Below are positions 1-8,462 of a stretch of DNA of 64,000 nucleotides, in pieces. Numbering within the stretch: position 1 is the stretch's first letter; the number at the start of each line of letters is the position of its first letter. Origin of the DNA: Mycobacterium sp. IS-3022 (GTDB lineage: Bacteria > Actinomycetota > Actinomycetes > Mycobacteriales > Mycobacteriaceae); the NCBI RefSeq assembly GCF_001500065.1, contig NZ_LQIN01000005.1, forward strand, positions 82,830 to 146,829, written 5' to 3'. The notes beneath the pieces were generated by a model. That model saw only the letters and a list, made by a program, of their open reading frames with translations. It had not been told where the DNA came from and did no database searches. The position numbers and the translations under genes were made by a program.

Positions 1-1073
1 CTGCCCAGCAGGACCGCGTCGGTCGCGGCGCGCTTGTAATAGAGATGGGCCTGGTGCTCCCAGGTGAACCCGATCCCGCCGTGTACCTGGATGGTGTCGT
101 TGGCGACGTGGCTGAGCGCAGCCGAACAGACGGCTTGGGCGATGCTCGTCGCGAGCGCGGGATCGTCGGATCCGTCGGTCAGAGCCCAGACTGCGTGATA
201 GGCAGTCGATCTCGCGTGTTCGACGTCGACCAGCAGGTTCGCCAGGCGATGCTTGACCGCCTGGAACGATCCGATCGGCCGGCCGAACTGCAGCCGCGAT
301 TTCGCGTACTCGACGGACAGGTCGAGCAGATGCTGCGCGGCGCCGACCTGCTCGACGGCGAGCAGCGCCGCACCGACCTGCAGCGCGTGGTCGAGGACTC
401 GCGGGGTTTCGCCGGGACCGGCGATCAGGCGCCCGGAAGCGTCGGAGAATGTGATGTTCGCTTCGGGCCGGGTGAGGTCGAGGGTCGCCAACGGCGTTCG
501 CTTCACCTCGCCGGCGGCGGTGTCGACGGCATACAGCGCGACGCCGTCGGATCCGCGCGCGGGCACCAGCAGGACATCGGCGGAGCCACCGTCGACGACT
601 TGAGCCACCATGCCGGACAACGCCTCCCCGTCGGCGGTCACCGCCACCGAATCCGGCTCGAAAACTCCCGCCCGGTCCACCACCGCGACCGCCGCGGTGC
701 GCCGACCCTCGACGAGGTCGGCCAACAACTCGTCACGAGCCGGACCGGCCGGAGCGGCGACCAGCGCGGGAATTGCGAGGTACACCGTGCCGAACAGCGG
801 CCCGCACGCCAACCGCGCGCCGAGTTCCTCGATCGCGACGGCCTGATCCACCAGGGTGCCGCCGACGCCGCCGTCGGCTTCGGGCACCGACAGCCCGAGC
901 ACCCCGAGCTCGGCACCGAGCCGCGCCCAGACCTTCGGGTCGAACGGCGGGTCGGACTCCATGAGCCGCCGGACGTTGTCTTCGGCGAAGTGCTCGGCGC
1001 TGAACTTGCTCACCGCGTCGCGCAATTGCGCCTGCTCGTCGGTGAACCTGTACTCAGCTTGAGTCTCAACCAC
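1..1073 (-). CDS. acyl-CoA dehydrogenase, partial (C-terminus beyond left edge)
   Basis: This gene enters from the left edge, and about 357 residues of an acyl-CoA dehydrogenase are visible. It would oxidise an acyl-CoA at the alpha-beta bond using FAD. The frame opens VVETQAEYRFTDEQAQLRDA, passes through the helical N-terminal domain, and near the edge reads QVHGGIGFTWEHQAHLYYKR, the usual C-terminal flavin and tetramer-interface segment. The middle is poorly conserved relative to classical FadE proteins, as in the second subunit of heteromeric actinobacterial FadE pairs. The GTG start overlaps the last codons of the neighbouring FadE gene (1066-2259), so the two are probably translated together and may form a heteromeric enzyme. 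Substrate unknown; only the last residues are missing. Confidence 0.9.
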   Translation of the reverse strand, partial: MVETQAEYRFTDEQAQLRDAVSKFSAEHFAEDNVRRLMESDPPFDPKVWARLGAELGVLGLSVPEADGGVGGTLVDQAVAIEELGARLACGPLFGTVYLAIPALVAAPAGPARDELLADLVEGRRTAAVAVVDRAGVFEPDSVAVTADGEALSGMVAQVVDGGSADVLLVPARGSDGVALYAVDTAAGEVKRTPLATLDLTRPEANITFSDASGRLIAGPGETPRVLDHALQVGAALLAVEQVGAAQHLLDLSVEYAKSRLQFGRPIGSFQAVKHRLANLLVDVEHARSTAYHAVWALTDGSDDPALATSIAQAVCSAALSHVANDTIQVHGGIGFTWEHQAHLYYKRAATDAVLLG

Positions 1074-2259
1074 GGGGAATCTCCTTCCAGGGCATGCCGG
1101 CGTCGGCCCGCAGATCACCGGGCAACCCGAGGATGCGTTCGCCGAGGATGTTGCGCATCACCTCGGAGGTGCCGCCTTCGATGGTGTTGGCGCGGCTGCG
1201 CAGATACCGCTGCTGGATCGGGCCCTGCCAGTCCCGCTCGCCGGTGCCACTGCCCTGCTGGTATCCGTGGTACAGAAGCCCTTCGGGGCCAAGGAAATCC
1301 ATGCACCACTGATAGATGTCCTGGTTGAGCTCGGCGCCGACAAGCTTGCCGATCGAACCCTCCGGGCCCGGACCGCCGACCGTGGCGGCGGCTCGCGACC
1401 GTTCCGAGGTCAGCCGCTGCGCCTCCGAGCGCAGCCACAGCTGCGTCAGCCGGTCACGCAACACCGGTGTGCGGCGCTCCGGCCGCGACGCCCACAGCCC
1501 CGTCGCGTCGGCGATCGTGCCCGCGCCTCGGCGGCTGCCGCTGCCGCCGAGCGCGGTGCGTTCGTTCATCAGCGTCGTCATGGCGACGGCCCACCCGTTG
1601 TCGACGTCACCGAGGCGGTGCTGGTCCGGGATGCGCGCGTCGGTGAAGTACACCTCGTTGAACTCGGCCTGCCCCGTCATCTGGCGCAGCGGGCGGGTTT
1701 CGACGCCCGCGCCGTGCATGTCGATGACGAAATACGTCAAGCCCTTGTGCTTGGGCACATCGGGGTTGGTGCGCGCGAGCAGTAGCCCCCACCGCGCGCG
1801 GTGGGCCAGACTCGTCCAGACCTTCTGGCCGTTGATCACCCAGTCGTCACCGTCGCGCGCCGCGGAGGTGGCCAGCCCGGCCAGGTCGGACCCGGCACCG
1901 GGCTCGGAGAACAGCTGACACCACAGGTCCTCGGTGGTGGCCAACGGGCGCAACCATTTCCGCTTCACCTCCTCGGTCTGGGCGTGCTCACGGATCGTCG
2001 GCGCGGCCATGCCGTAGCCCATCGGGTTGAGCCCGAGCGGTACCGGCCCGCCTGCGCCCTGCAGAACGCGGTCGGCGACCGCCTGAAGTCCGCGGGACAC
2101 TCCCAGCCCGCCCAGGCCCTCGGGGAAGTGCACCCAGGACAGGCCGGCGTCGTAGCAAGCGCCGAGGAATTCGGGGATGGGCACGCTCTTCGGGTCGTGG
2201 TCGGCGACGACTCCGCGCGCCAGCTCAGCGACGCGGTCGGCGTCAGCGGCATTGCTCAT
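1066..2259 (-). CDS. acyl-CoA dehydrogenase (FadE type)
   Basis: This is a full-length acyl-CoA dehydrogenase of 397 residues, predicted to be cytosolic and FAD-dependent in beta-oxidation-like catabolism. The FAD/substrate segment LFSEPGAGSDLAGL lies near residue 120, and the C-terminal NTIEGGTSEVMRNILGERI carries a glutamate at the position used as catalytic base in medium-chain enzymes. It overlaps the downstream FadE gene by eight bases, an arrangement typical of alpha2beta2 FadE pairs in mycobacteria. I chose the ATG at 2259 rather than a GTG nine bases upstream: TATCGT lies seven bases before this ATG, the spacing expected of a leaderless transcript. Chain length and class of substrate (fatty acid, sterol side chain) cannot be told from the sequence. 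Confidence 0.92.
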   Translation of the reverse strand: MSNAADADRVAELARGVVADHDPKSVPIPEFLGACYDAGLSWVHFPEGLGGLGVSRGLQAVADRVLQGAGGPVPLGLNPMGYGMAAPTIREHAQTEEVKRKWLRPLATTEDLWCQLFSEPGAGSDLAGLATSAARDGDDWVINGQKVWTSLAHRARWGLLLARTNPDVPKHKGLTYFVIDMHGAGVETRPLRQMTGQAEFNEVYFTDARIPDQHRLGDVDNGWAVAMTTLMNERTALGGSGSRRGAGTIADATGLWASRPERRTPVLRDRLTQLWLRSEAQRLTSERSRAAATVGGPGPEGSIGKLVGAELNQDIYQWCMDFLGPEGLLYHGYQQGSGTGERDWQGPIQQRYLRSRANTIEGGTSEVMRNILGERILGLPGDLRADAGMPWKEIPRG

Positions 2260-2306
2260 GGATGTCACGATAGAAACTCGACGCGCGTCGAGCGTCAGCG
2301 GGACCC

Positions 2307-3137
2307 TCAGCCGCGATATCCGGCGACCTTCTCGGCGTATTCGTCGAGCAGACGAAGCGATTCATCGTGCGGCTTGGTGGGAAGCAGCAGGTTCGCCTGC
2401 CGGTAGCCGAGCTCTTCGAGGGCACGCCAGTAATCCGGGTCGATCGGGGTGCCGAATGTCGTCAGCGGGACATCGTGGTGCGCGCCCGCACGCATCTGGT
2501 CGATGCGTTTGGTCAGCCGCTCGACCGGAAGTGGGTTCGACATCCATCCGGCGCCATGGCGGATCACCCGCTTGACGGTGGCATCGGAGTCGCCGCCCAC
2601 GAGGATGGGCGGATGGGGCTTTTGAACCGGTTTGGGACGCAAGTACGACGAGTCGAAATCGACGTAGCGGCCGTGGTATTCGGCCGGTTCCTCCGTCCAC
2701 AACGCCTTGATGGCCTCGATGCGTTCGTCGAGCAGCGCGCCGCGCGTCTTCGGGTCGGTGCCGTGATGGCGCAGTTCCTCGATGTTCCAGCCGGCGCCGA
2801 CACCGAACACGAACCGGCCACCCGAGATCAGGTCGATGCTGGCCGCTTCCTTCGCGGTGATGATCGGGTCGCGCTGGATGAGCAAAGCGATTCCGGTGAT
2901 CAACTCGATCGTCGACGTCACCGCCGCGGCGGCCGCGAGTGTGACGAACGGATCCAGCGTGCGGTAGTAGATCTTGGGCAGGTCACCGCCCATCGGGTAC
3001 GGAGACTGCCGACTGGCCGGGATGTGGGTGTGCTCGGCGATCGCGAGCGCGTCAAAGCCCCGTTCTTCGATCGCGCGGGCCAACGACACGGTGTCGATGG
3101 TGTCGTCGTTGACGAAAGTGGAGATCCCGAACTTCAT
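2307..3137 (-). CDS. LLM-class (luciferase-like) F420-dependent oxidoreductase
   Basis: This 276-residue protein belongs to the bacterial luciferase-like superfamily, the group common in mycobacteria that uses coenzyme F420 for hydride transfer. It begins MKFGISTFVNDDTID and has the usual beta-barrel signatures EERGFDALAIAEHTHIP, the RDPIITAKEAASIDLISGGR strand-helix, and GVGAGWNIEELRHHG with a phosphate-binding role. The family average is about 280-340 residues, so it is complete. It lies 47 bases upstream of the two FadE genes on the same strand and may share their transcript. The F420 assignment comes from the family; the substrate is unknown, and an FMN-dependent monooxygenase cannot be excluded. 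Confidence 0.88.
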   Translation of the reverse strand: MKFGISTFVNDDTIDTVSLARAIEERGFDALAIAEHTHIPASRQSPYPMGGDLPKIYYRTLDPFVTLAAAAAVTSTIELITGIALLIQRDPIITAKEAASIDLISGGRFVFGVGAGWNIEELRHHGTDPKTRGALLDERIEAIKALWTEEPAEYHGRYVDFDSSYLRPKPVQKPHPPILVGGDSDATVKRVIRHGAGWMSNPLPVERLTKRIDQMRAGAHHDVPLTTFGTPIDPDYWRALEELGYRQANLLLPTKPHDESLRLLDEYAEKVAGYRG

Positions 3138-3206
3138 GTGCGCACCTAACTGCCGTCGTCAGGGGCTGGCAACGCCCGTTCGGACCACGCTATTCCTCGG
3201 CGATCC

Positions 3207-3791
3207 TCAAGCCAGGGGCTCGCCGTTCTTCGTCAGGACGTGCCATTCGCCGCCGAACATGTCCAACCCCTGACCCTTGGCGTCCCTGTCCGTCTGGTCG
3301 CCCGCGTATCGATAGAGCGGGATTCCCTTGTAGGTCACCTGGTCACCGCCGTCGCGACGTGGCACGGTCCGGGCCGCCGCCACGCTGATACCTATGCCGC
3401 CCGCCGGATCACTGTCGGCCAGCACGGGCAGCCAGGTGTCGGCGCATTCGCCGTAGCAGGTGGGTTCGTTCGCCGAGTCCGCCGAGAAGGCATACAGGGT
3501 TCGGCCGCTGCTGTCGACAATGATCTCCCCCAGGTCGGGGCGGTCATCGATGGCGAGGGAGACGTCGCCGATCGGCAATTTCCGCTCGACGGACGGCGGC
3601 GGGTAGGGCGCCGGGGCGGTTGCATCGGTTCGCAATGCGGTCGCCGCAGTCTGCACGCCGGAAGTCTCAGAGTTGTTCGCCGTCTTGTTGTCGAACGCCG
3701 AACAACCGGTCAGTGCGATGACGCTGAGTGCGACGGTCGACGTGCAGGCGACGCTCCGGAATGCTGCAGCCGAATTTCGAGGCATGGGCAT
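3207..3791 (-). CDS. secreted lipoprotein with COG4315-type repeats
   Basis: This 194-residue predicted lipoprotein has a charged N-terminus, a hydrophobic stretch and the lipobox LTGC at about residues 27-30, after which the cysteine would be acylated. The mature part holds two copies of a short repeat found in the Lipoprotein_15/COG4315 family: LGEIIVDSSGRTLYAFSAD with CYGECADTWLPVLAD, then VTYKGIPLYRYAGDQTDRD ending at MFGGEWHVLTKNG. Two cysteines in the CYGEC segment may form a disulfide. Function is unknown for the family; it would face the cell envelope. It is transcribed alone or behind the FadD gene, with a short SDR remnant between them. Confidence 0.85.
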   Translation of the reverse strand: MPMPRNSAAAFRSVACTSTVALSVIALTGCSAFDNKTANNSETSGVQTAATALRTDATAPAPYPPPSVERKLPIGDVSLAIDDRPDLGEIIVDSSGRTLYAFSADSANEPTCYGECADTWLPVLADSDPAGGIGISVAAARTVPRRDGGDQVTYKGIPLYRYAGDQTDRDAKGQGLDMFGGEWHVLTKNGEPLA

Positions 3792-3849
3792 GCTGCATCA
3801 TTACCAGCCGCGCCGCGGCTCGAGCGTGTCGGGGTACGTGCTCGCCGTT

Positions 3850-3921
3850 TCAGCCGACGGTCTGTCCGCCGTCCAAGACGAGGGCGTGGCCGAGGGTGAA
3901 GGCGGCGTTGTCAGAGCACAG
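3850..3921 (-). pseudogene. remnant C-terminus of a short-chain dehydrogenase
   Basis: On the minus strand this short stretch reads LCSDNAAFTLGHALVLDGGQ followed by TVG and a stop, which is the classical last strand and tail of a short-chain dehydrogenase (SDR). No SDR body precedes it: the upstream sequence runs directly into the end of the FadD-like gene whose stop lies at 3951. It is therefore read as the leftover tail of a deleted SDR gene. Confidence 0.7.
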
Positions 3922-3950
3922 TTCTCTTCGCCTGCGCCTTTCCTTGGGCG

Positions 3951-5582
3951 CTAGCGGTCGAGGCCCAGGATCTCGACGCTGCGCTCGCGCATCTCGACCT
4001 TGCGCACCTTGCCCGTGACCGTCATCGGAAACTCGTCGACCACGTGCACGTAGCGCGGAATCTTGTAGTGCGCGAGCTTGCCCGCGGCGAACGCGCGCAC
4101 GGCGTCGGCGTCGAGCGCGGGCCGGCCCGGCTTCATCCGGATCCAGGCGCACGTCTCCTCGCCGTACCGGTCGTCGGGAACGCCGATCACCTGGGCGTCC
4201 TCGATGTCCGGGTGCGTGTAGAGGAACTCCTCGATCTCCCGCGGATAGATGTTCTCCCCGCCGCGGATGACCATGTCGTTGATGCGGCCCACCACGTTGC
4301 AGTAGCCGTCGTCACGCATCACGGCCAGATCGCCGGTGTGCATCCAGCCGTCGGAATCGATTGCCGCAGCGGTCTTCTCGTCCTCATTCCAGTAGCCCAG
4401 CATCACCGAATAGCCCCGCGTGCAGAACTCGCCCGGTTGTCCGCGCTCGACGGTGGCACCGGTGTCGGGGTCGACGATTTTGATCTCGACGTGGGGATGC
4501 GCCCGTCCGATCGTCGCGGTGCGTCGTTCCAGGTCGTCGTCGATGAGCGTCTGGCACGATACCGGCGACGTCTCGGTCATGCCGTACGCGATCGCCACCT
4601 CCGACATGTTCATGTCGTTGATGCAGCGCTTCATCACCTCGACCGGGCACACCGCACCGGCCATGATCCCGGTCCGTAGCGTCGACAGGTCGCGGTCGGT
4701 GAACTCGGGGTGGTTCTGCATCGCGATGAACATCGTCGGGACGCCGTACACGCCGGTGCAGCGTTCGCCCTCGATGGCGGCGAGCGTCGATCCGGGATCG
4801 AAACCCGGTGCGGGAATCACCATCGTGGTGCCGTGACTGGTGCACCCGAGGTTGCCCATCACCATGCCGAAGCAGTGGTAGAAGGGCACCGGGATACACA
4901 ATCGGTCGTTCGGGCCGAGCTTGATCAGCTCCGTGGTGAAGTAGCCGTTGTTGAGGATATTGCGGTGCGACAGTGTCGCGCCCTTCGGAAAACCCGTTGT
5001 ACCCGAGGTGTATTGAATGTTGATGGGGTCGTTGGCGGACAGGCCGGCCATACGCGTCGCCAAGGCCTCGGACGGCACTTCGTCGGCGCCCGCGCGTAAC
5101 GCCTCCCAGTCGGGCGTCCCGATGTAGACGACGTCGGTCAGCGCTGGCACGTCCGAGCGGACCTGTTCGACCATCGCCACGTAGTCAGACGTCTTGAACG
5201 ACGTCGCGGCGATCAACGCTCTGGCCCCGGATTGGTTGAGCACGTAGGCCAGCTCATGGGTGCGGTAGGCGGGATTGATGTTGACGAGGATCGCGCCGAT
5301 TTTCGCTGTCGCGTACTGGGTGATGGTCCACTGCGCGCAGTTCGGCGCCCAGATGGCGACCCGCTCGCCCGTGCCGATCCCCAACGCCATGAGGCCCCGC
5401 GCAACGACGTCGACCTCGTCGTCGAGTTCGGCGTACGTGTAGCGCAGACCCTGCGCGACATCGACGAGCGCTTCACCGTCGGGGTGCCGGGCGACGGTGG
5501 CTTCGAAGTTGGCGCCGATCGTCTGCTCCAGCACCGGCGTGTCGGTCGGTCCTGCGTCGTAAGACTTTCCGGTCGACGGCAT
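3951..5582 (-). CDS. acyl-CoA ligase, AMP-binding family (FadD35-like)
   Basis: This 543-residue adenylate-forming ligase activates a carboxylic acid to its acyl-CoA through an acyl-AMP intermediate. It has the P-loop IQYTSGTTGFPKGATLSH, the A5-type YGMTETSPVS, the A7/A8 GWMHTGDLAVM and GGENIYPREIEEF, and the catalytic lysine in PMTVTGKVRKVEM near the C-terminus. I chose the ATG at 5582 because AAGGA lies eight bases upstream; an in-frame ATG six codons earlier lacks one. Its length and its divergence from a TetR gene resemble fadD35 (Rv2505c) next to Rv2506 in M. tuberculosis, from memory. The palindrome at 5738-5749 probably controls it. The acid used is not evident. Confidence 0.92.
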   Translation of the reverse strand: MPSTGKSYDAGPTDTPVLEQTIGANFEATVARHPDGEALVDVAQGLRYTYAELDDEVDVVARGLMALGIGTGERVAIWAPNCAQWTITQYATAKIGAILVNINPAYRTHELAYVLNQSGARALIAATSFKTSDYVAMVEQVRSDVPALTDVVYIGTPDWEALRAGADEVPSEALATRMAGLSANDPINIQYTSGTTGFPKGATLSHRNILNNGYFTTELIKLGPNDRLCIPVPFYHCFGMVMGNLGCTSHGTTMVIPAPGFDPGSTLAAIEGERCTGVYGVPTMFIAMQNHPEFTDRDLSTLRTGIMAGAVCPVEVMKRCINDMNMSEVAIAYGMTETSPVSCQTLIDDDLERRTATIGRAHPHVEIKIVDPDTGATVERGQPGEFCTRGYSVMLGYWNEDEKTAAAIDSDGWMHTGDLAVMRDDGYCNVVGRINDMVIRGGENIYPREIEEFLYTHPDIEDAQVIGVPDDRYGEETCAWIRMKPGRPALDADAVRAFAAGKLAHYKIPRYVHVVDEFPMTVTGKVRKVEMRERSVEILGLDR

Positions 5583-5737
5583 TGCACCAGGTCCTTGCAT
5601 CGGTAGTCGGCCTCGAACGGGGCACCCGATCGATACTGCTCATCCTCGCGCCTGCGCAACTCGGCACGGCACAAAATTGCGGAGATCGGACGTGGGGATG
5701 TCGCGCAGGGCGGCTGCGGAGGGCCGAAATGGAACGG

Positions 5738-5749
5738 TACGGTACCGTA
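5738..5749. promoter_or_regulatory. 12-bp perfect palindrome, candidate TetR operator
   Basis: TACGGTACCGTA is its own reverse complement. It lies in the divergent promoter region between the FadD35-like gene (start 5582) and the TetR gene (start 5773), 24 bases before the latter. This is where a TetR repressor would block both directions. The half-site CGGTAC occurs twice in direct order in the surrounding bases. Confidence 0.55.
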
Positions 5750-5772
5750 TCGAGGAGCGCAAGCGCTTTGTC

Positions 5773-6402
5773 ATGGAGAACGCGCAGCGAAGCTCGGTCG
5801 AGGAGGAGCCTGTGCCGCCGGAATACGCGCACGATGCGTCGGCATCGCGGTGGACCCCCCGCGAAGCGGAGCTGTTGGCGATCACGCTGCAGCAGTTGCA
5901 GCAGCACGGATACGACCGATTGACCGTGGAAGCCGTGGCGACACAGGCGAAAGCGAGCAAAGCGACGGTATACCGGCGCTGGCCGTCGAAGGCGGACCTG
6001 GTGCTCGCGGCCTTCGTCGAGGGCACCCGCGTCACGGCCGTCCCGCCCCGCACCGGCTCGTTGCGCAGCGACTTGCTGGAGCTCGGCGCCTCGGTGTGCC
6101 GGCAGGCGTGTGCGCACGGCAGCACGATGCGGGCGGTGCTGAACGAGATGTCGCACAACCCCGGTTTGAGACAGGCGATGCAGGACGAGTTTCTCCATCA
6201 GCGCAAACTCGTGATCAACGAAGTGCTGGCCGAGGCTGTCGAGCGCGGAGAGATCGACGCGGCAGCGGTCAACGACGAGATCTACGACCTGCTACCGGGT
6301 TACCTGGTATTCAGGGCGTTGGTGTCCACACGGCCGCCGACCGAGGAAACCGTCCGCATCATGGTCGACGACGTGCTTCTGCCCAGCCTGGGCTACCGCT
6401 GA
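5773..6402 (+). CDS. TetR-family transcriptional regulator
   Basis: This 209-residue TetR repressor has an N-terminal helix-turn-helix reading TVEAVATQAKASKATVYRRW followed by PSKADLVLAAF, then a ligand-binding all-helical domain with AVLNEMSHNPGLRQAMQDEF. The frame is open upstream to 5677, but that extension would run through the palindrome at 5738-5749, so I took the internal ATG at 5773 (MENAQRSSVEEE). It is divergent from the FadD35-like ligase and probably represses it and itself. The arrangement matches Rv2506 (BkaR), divergent from fadD35 in M. tuberculosis, but the branched-chain keto-acid genes found there are not in this window. Confidence 0.88.
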   Translation: MENAQRSSVEEEPVPPEYAHDASASRWTPREAELLAITLQQLQQHGYDRLTVEAVATQAKASKATVYRRWPSKADLVLAAFVEGTRVTAVPPRTGSLRSDLLELGASVCRQACAHGSTMRAVLNEMSHNPGLRQAMQDEFLHQRKLVINEVLAEAVERGEIDAAAVNDEIYDLLPGYLVFRALVSTRPPTEETVRIMVDDVLLPSLGYR

Positions 6403-6451
6403 ACGTTGGCGCCGTTGGTCGCTGGAGACCAGGCTCGACGAACGGTTGCGG

Positions 6452-6484
6452 GAGAATGCGGGAAGCGCGCCCGCTGGCGTTCTC
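6452..6484. terminator. hairpin between convergent genes
   Basis: An interrupted inverted repeat, GAGAATGCGGG against CCCGC and GCGTTCTC, folds into a GC-rich stem between the TetR gene ending at 6402 and the oppositely oriented acyl-CoA dehydrogenase ending at 6501. There is no T-run, which is common for mycobacterial terminators. Confidence 0.45.
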
Positions 6485-6500
6485 ATAAGCTTTGAAGCGT

Positions 6501-8275
6501 TCAATCCAGCGTCAGCGCCCCATCCAGGAGTTCATCGAAGCGTCCGATCGCCTCGTCCTCGTCGGCGTCAATGCCGCGAAGCGGTCCGCGGTCGACGAGG
6601 TAGCGCTGTGCGTACAACCGAGCCACAGCGCCTTGCGATCCGACCCGTACGTGGCGCGTTCCCAAGCCGCCTGCTCGGTCAGCAATGCGGCCGCGTAGAC
6701 GTCGCCGATGAACTGCGCGAGCGGAAACAACCGCGCCTCCGCGAGATCACCATCGAGCTTCTTCCACGCGGTGATCGCGGCGTCGAGATCGTCGATGCGG
6801 CGGCTGACCAGGCGTGTCGTTTGTTCGTCATCGCACACCGATATCGCGTCACGAAGCCGCGCCAACATCGGCTCGTGTGCGCTCGACTTCTCGATTCCCC
6901 GCCTGACGTCCAGGCACAGAATGTTGTCCGGGCCCTCCCAAATGGTATTTACCTGAGCATCCCGGAGAATTCGTGCGACAGGCCAAGTTTCGATGTAGCC
7001 GTTGCCGCCGTGGATCTCGATCGCGTCGGACGCCATGGTGATACCCAGCCGCGCGACCTTCAGCTTGGTCACCGGCACGGCGATGCGCTGCCGGACTTGT
7101 CGTGGCTGTTGGTGATTCGGATGACCTGCCCCATCGAACACCAGCGCGAGGGCGGCTTCGGAGTCAACGATCATCTCGGCCAGCTTGCGCCGCATCAACG
7201 GCTTGTCGCTCAGCGTTTCGCCGAATACGCACCGGCTCTGGGCGAAACACAATGACTCGACCAGTGCCCGTCGGGCAGCAGCCGCAGCGAACAGGGCGGT
7301 GCCCAGTCGCGCTGAGTTCGTCAGTTCCATCATCCGGCCCAGTCCTTTGCCGTCGGACGGCCCGGCATCACCGGTCGCCTCTCCCGACAACAGAAACGCC
7401 TCGGCGTCGACGAACTCCACTTCACCAGATGCCACCGATCGGGTGCCGAGCTTGTCTTTGAGCCGCCTGATCCGGATGCCGTTGCGCGATCCGTCGCGAC
7501 GAGTCCGCAGCACGAGGAACGTGGCGATACCGCGGCTGGAGTCCGGCGCACCTTCCGGTTTAGCCAGCACGACGAACACCTCGCCGTCGCAGTTCGAGGC
7601 GAACCACTTGAATCCGTTCAGTAGCCAAGCGTCACCGTGCCGCGTAGCCGTCGTCTCCAGCGCGCCGAGGTCCGAGCCGCCCGTCCGTTCGGTGAACATC
7701 TGAGCGGTCTCGCCCTCCCATTCGCCCGAGGCGAACTTGGCCAGTACGTAATCGCGCACATCGGGCGGCGCGTAGGCCGAGACTTGCGACTTGACCATGC
7801 CCCCGCCAGTCCCCAGCGCGCAGCCCATACCGATGTCGGCCTGGTTCATCAGATAGTTCGACGCAAACAAGATCAGTGATGGGCTCACACCGTTGGCGCG
7901 CGCTTCTTCGCGCAGCGCCGACTGAGCCTCGAGGATCGCCCGTTTGGATTGGGTGAACGACGGCGGCTGCACCACCTGGCTGATGTCATGGCCCCAGCGG
8001 TCATACCGTTCGAGGTGCGCGGGACTGCGGTCGGTCTCTTCGGCCCACTTCGCCACCGGCCCGCCCATCAATTCTCCGGCGCGGGTCAAGTGTGGTTCGG
8101 CGAACGCCAGCTCGTCGGGCTGCAAGTAATACGCCATCGTCGACCGCAGGGTCGGATCGGTCGTGAACCAGTTGAGACCCACTGCTCCTTGATAGTTCTC
8201 CGTGCGATAGCGCGCGGCCTTCTCTGCAGTGGCGAAGGGCAGGTGGTCGACAGCTTCGCCCTTGTAGGGGGTCAT
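6501..8275 (-). CDS. AidB-like acyl-CoA dehydrogenase, C-terminal frameshift
   Basis: This is a long acyl-CoA dehydrogenase of the AidB/long-form group. It has MFTERTGGSDLGALET in the FAD region, the EIHGGNGYIETWPVARILRD segment and the family mark NTIWEGPDNILCLDVRRG. As read, the frame ends near 6512 with an atypical tail after YGSDRKALW. Around 6623-6628 one base appears to be missing: restoring it gives KALVARLYAQRYLVDRGP and continues to a stop at 6501 with LDGALTLD. With the restored base the gene has exactly 592 codons. A sequencing error or a true mutation is possible; only the last 40 or so residues are affected. A long inverted repeat (8286-8323) lies just upstream of the ATG. Confidence 0.9.
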
Positions 8276-8285
8276 CCAGCCACGC

Positions 8286-8323
8286 TATTACAGATTTCTG
8301 TCGCCTGTTGTGAAATCGTAATA
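8286..8323. promoter_or_regulatory. long inverted repeat upstream of the AidB-like gene
   Basis: TATTACAGATTTC and GAAATCGTAATA form arms that pair over 12 bases with a single bulge, separated by 13 bases. The repeat starts 11 bases upstream of the acyl-CoA dehydrogenase ATG and sits in the divergent gap before the DUF5996 gene. A second small palindrome, ACAGA-TT-TCTGT, overlaps the left arm. It is either an operator or a structured 5' leader. Confidence 0.5.
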
Positions 8324-8462
8324 CTGTTCTGTCTCGCTGGCATCCTCCTTCGTTTGGGTATTTCGGTCGTGCGACCTTCTCGACTTCGCCCTGCCGGTGA
8401 GCAGATCAGACAGTCACTGATCCATGTGCATAGGTTCTGTCCGCCGGGGAAAGCTGATGAAT

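Noticed and set aside
5677..5772. Upstream extension of the TetR gene
   Set aside because: It would run through the palindrome and promoter, and is arginine-rich without family match; the ATG at 5773 gives the normal length.
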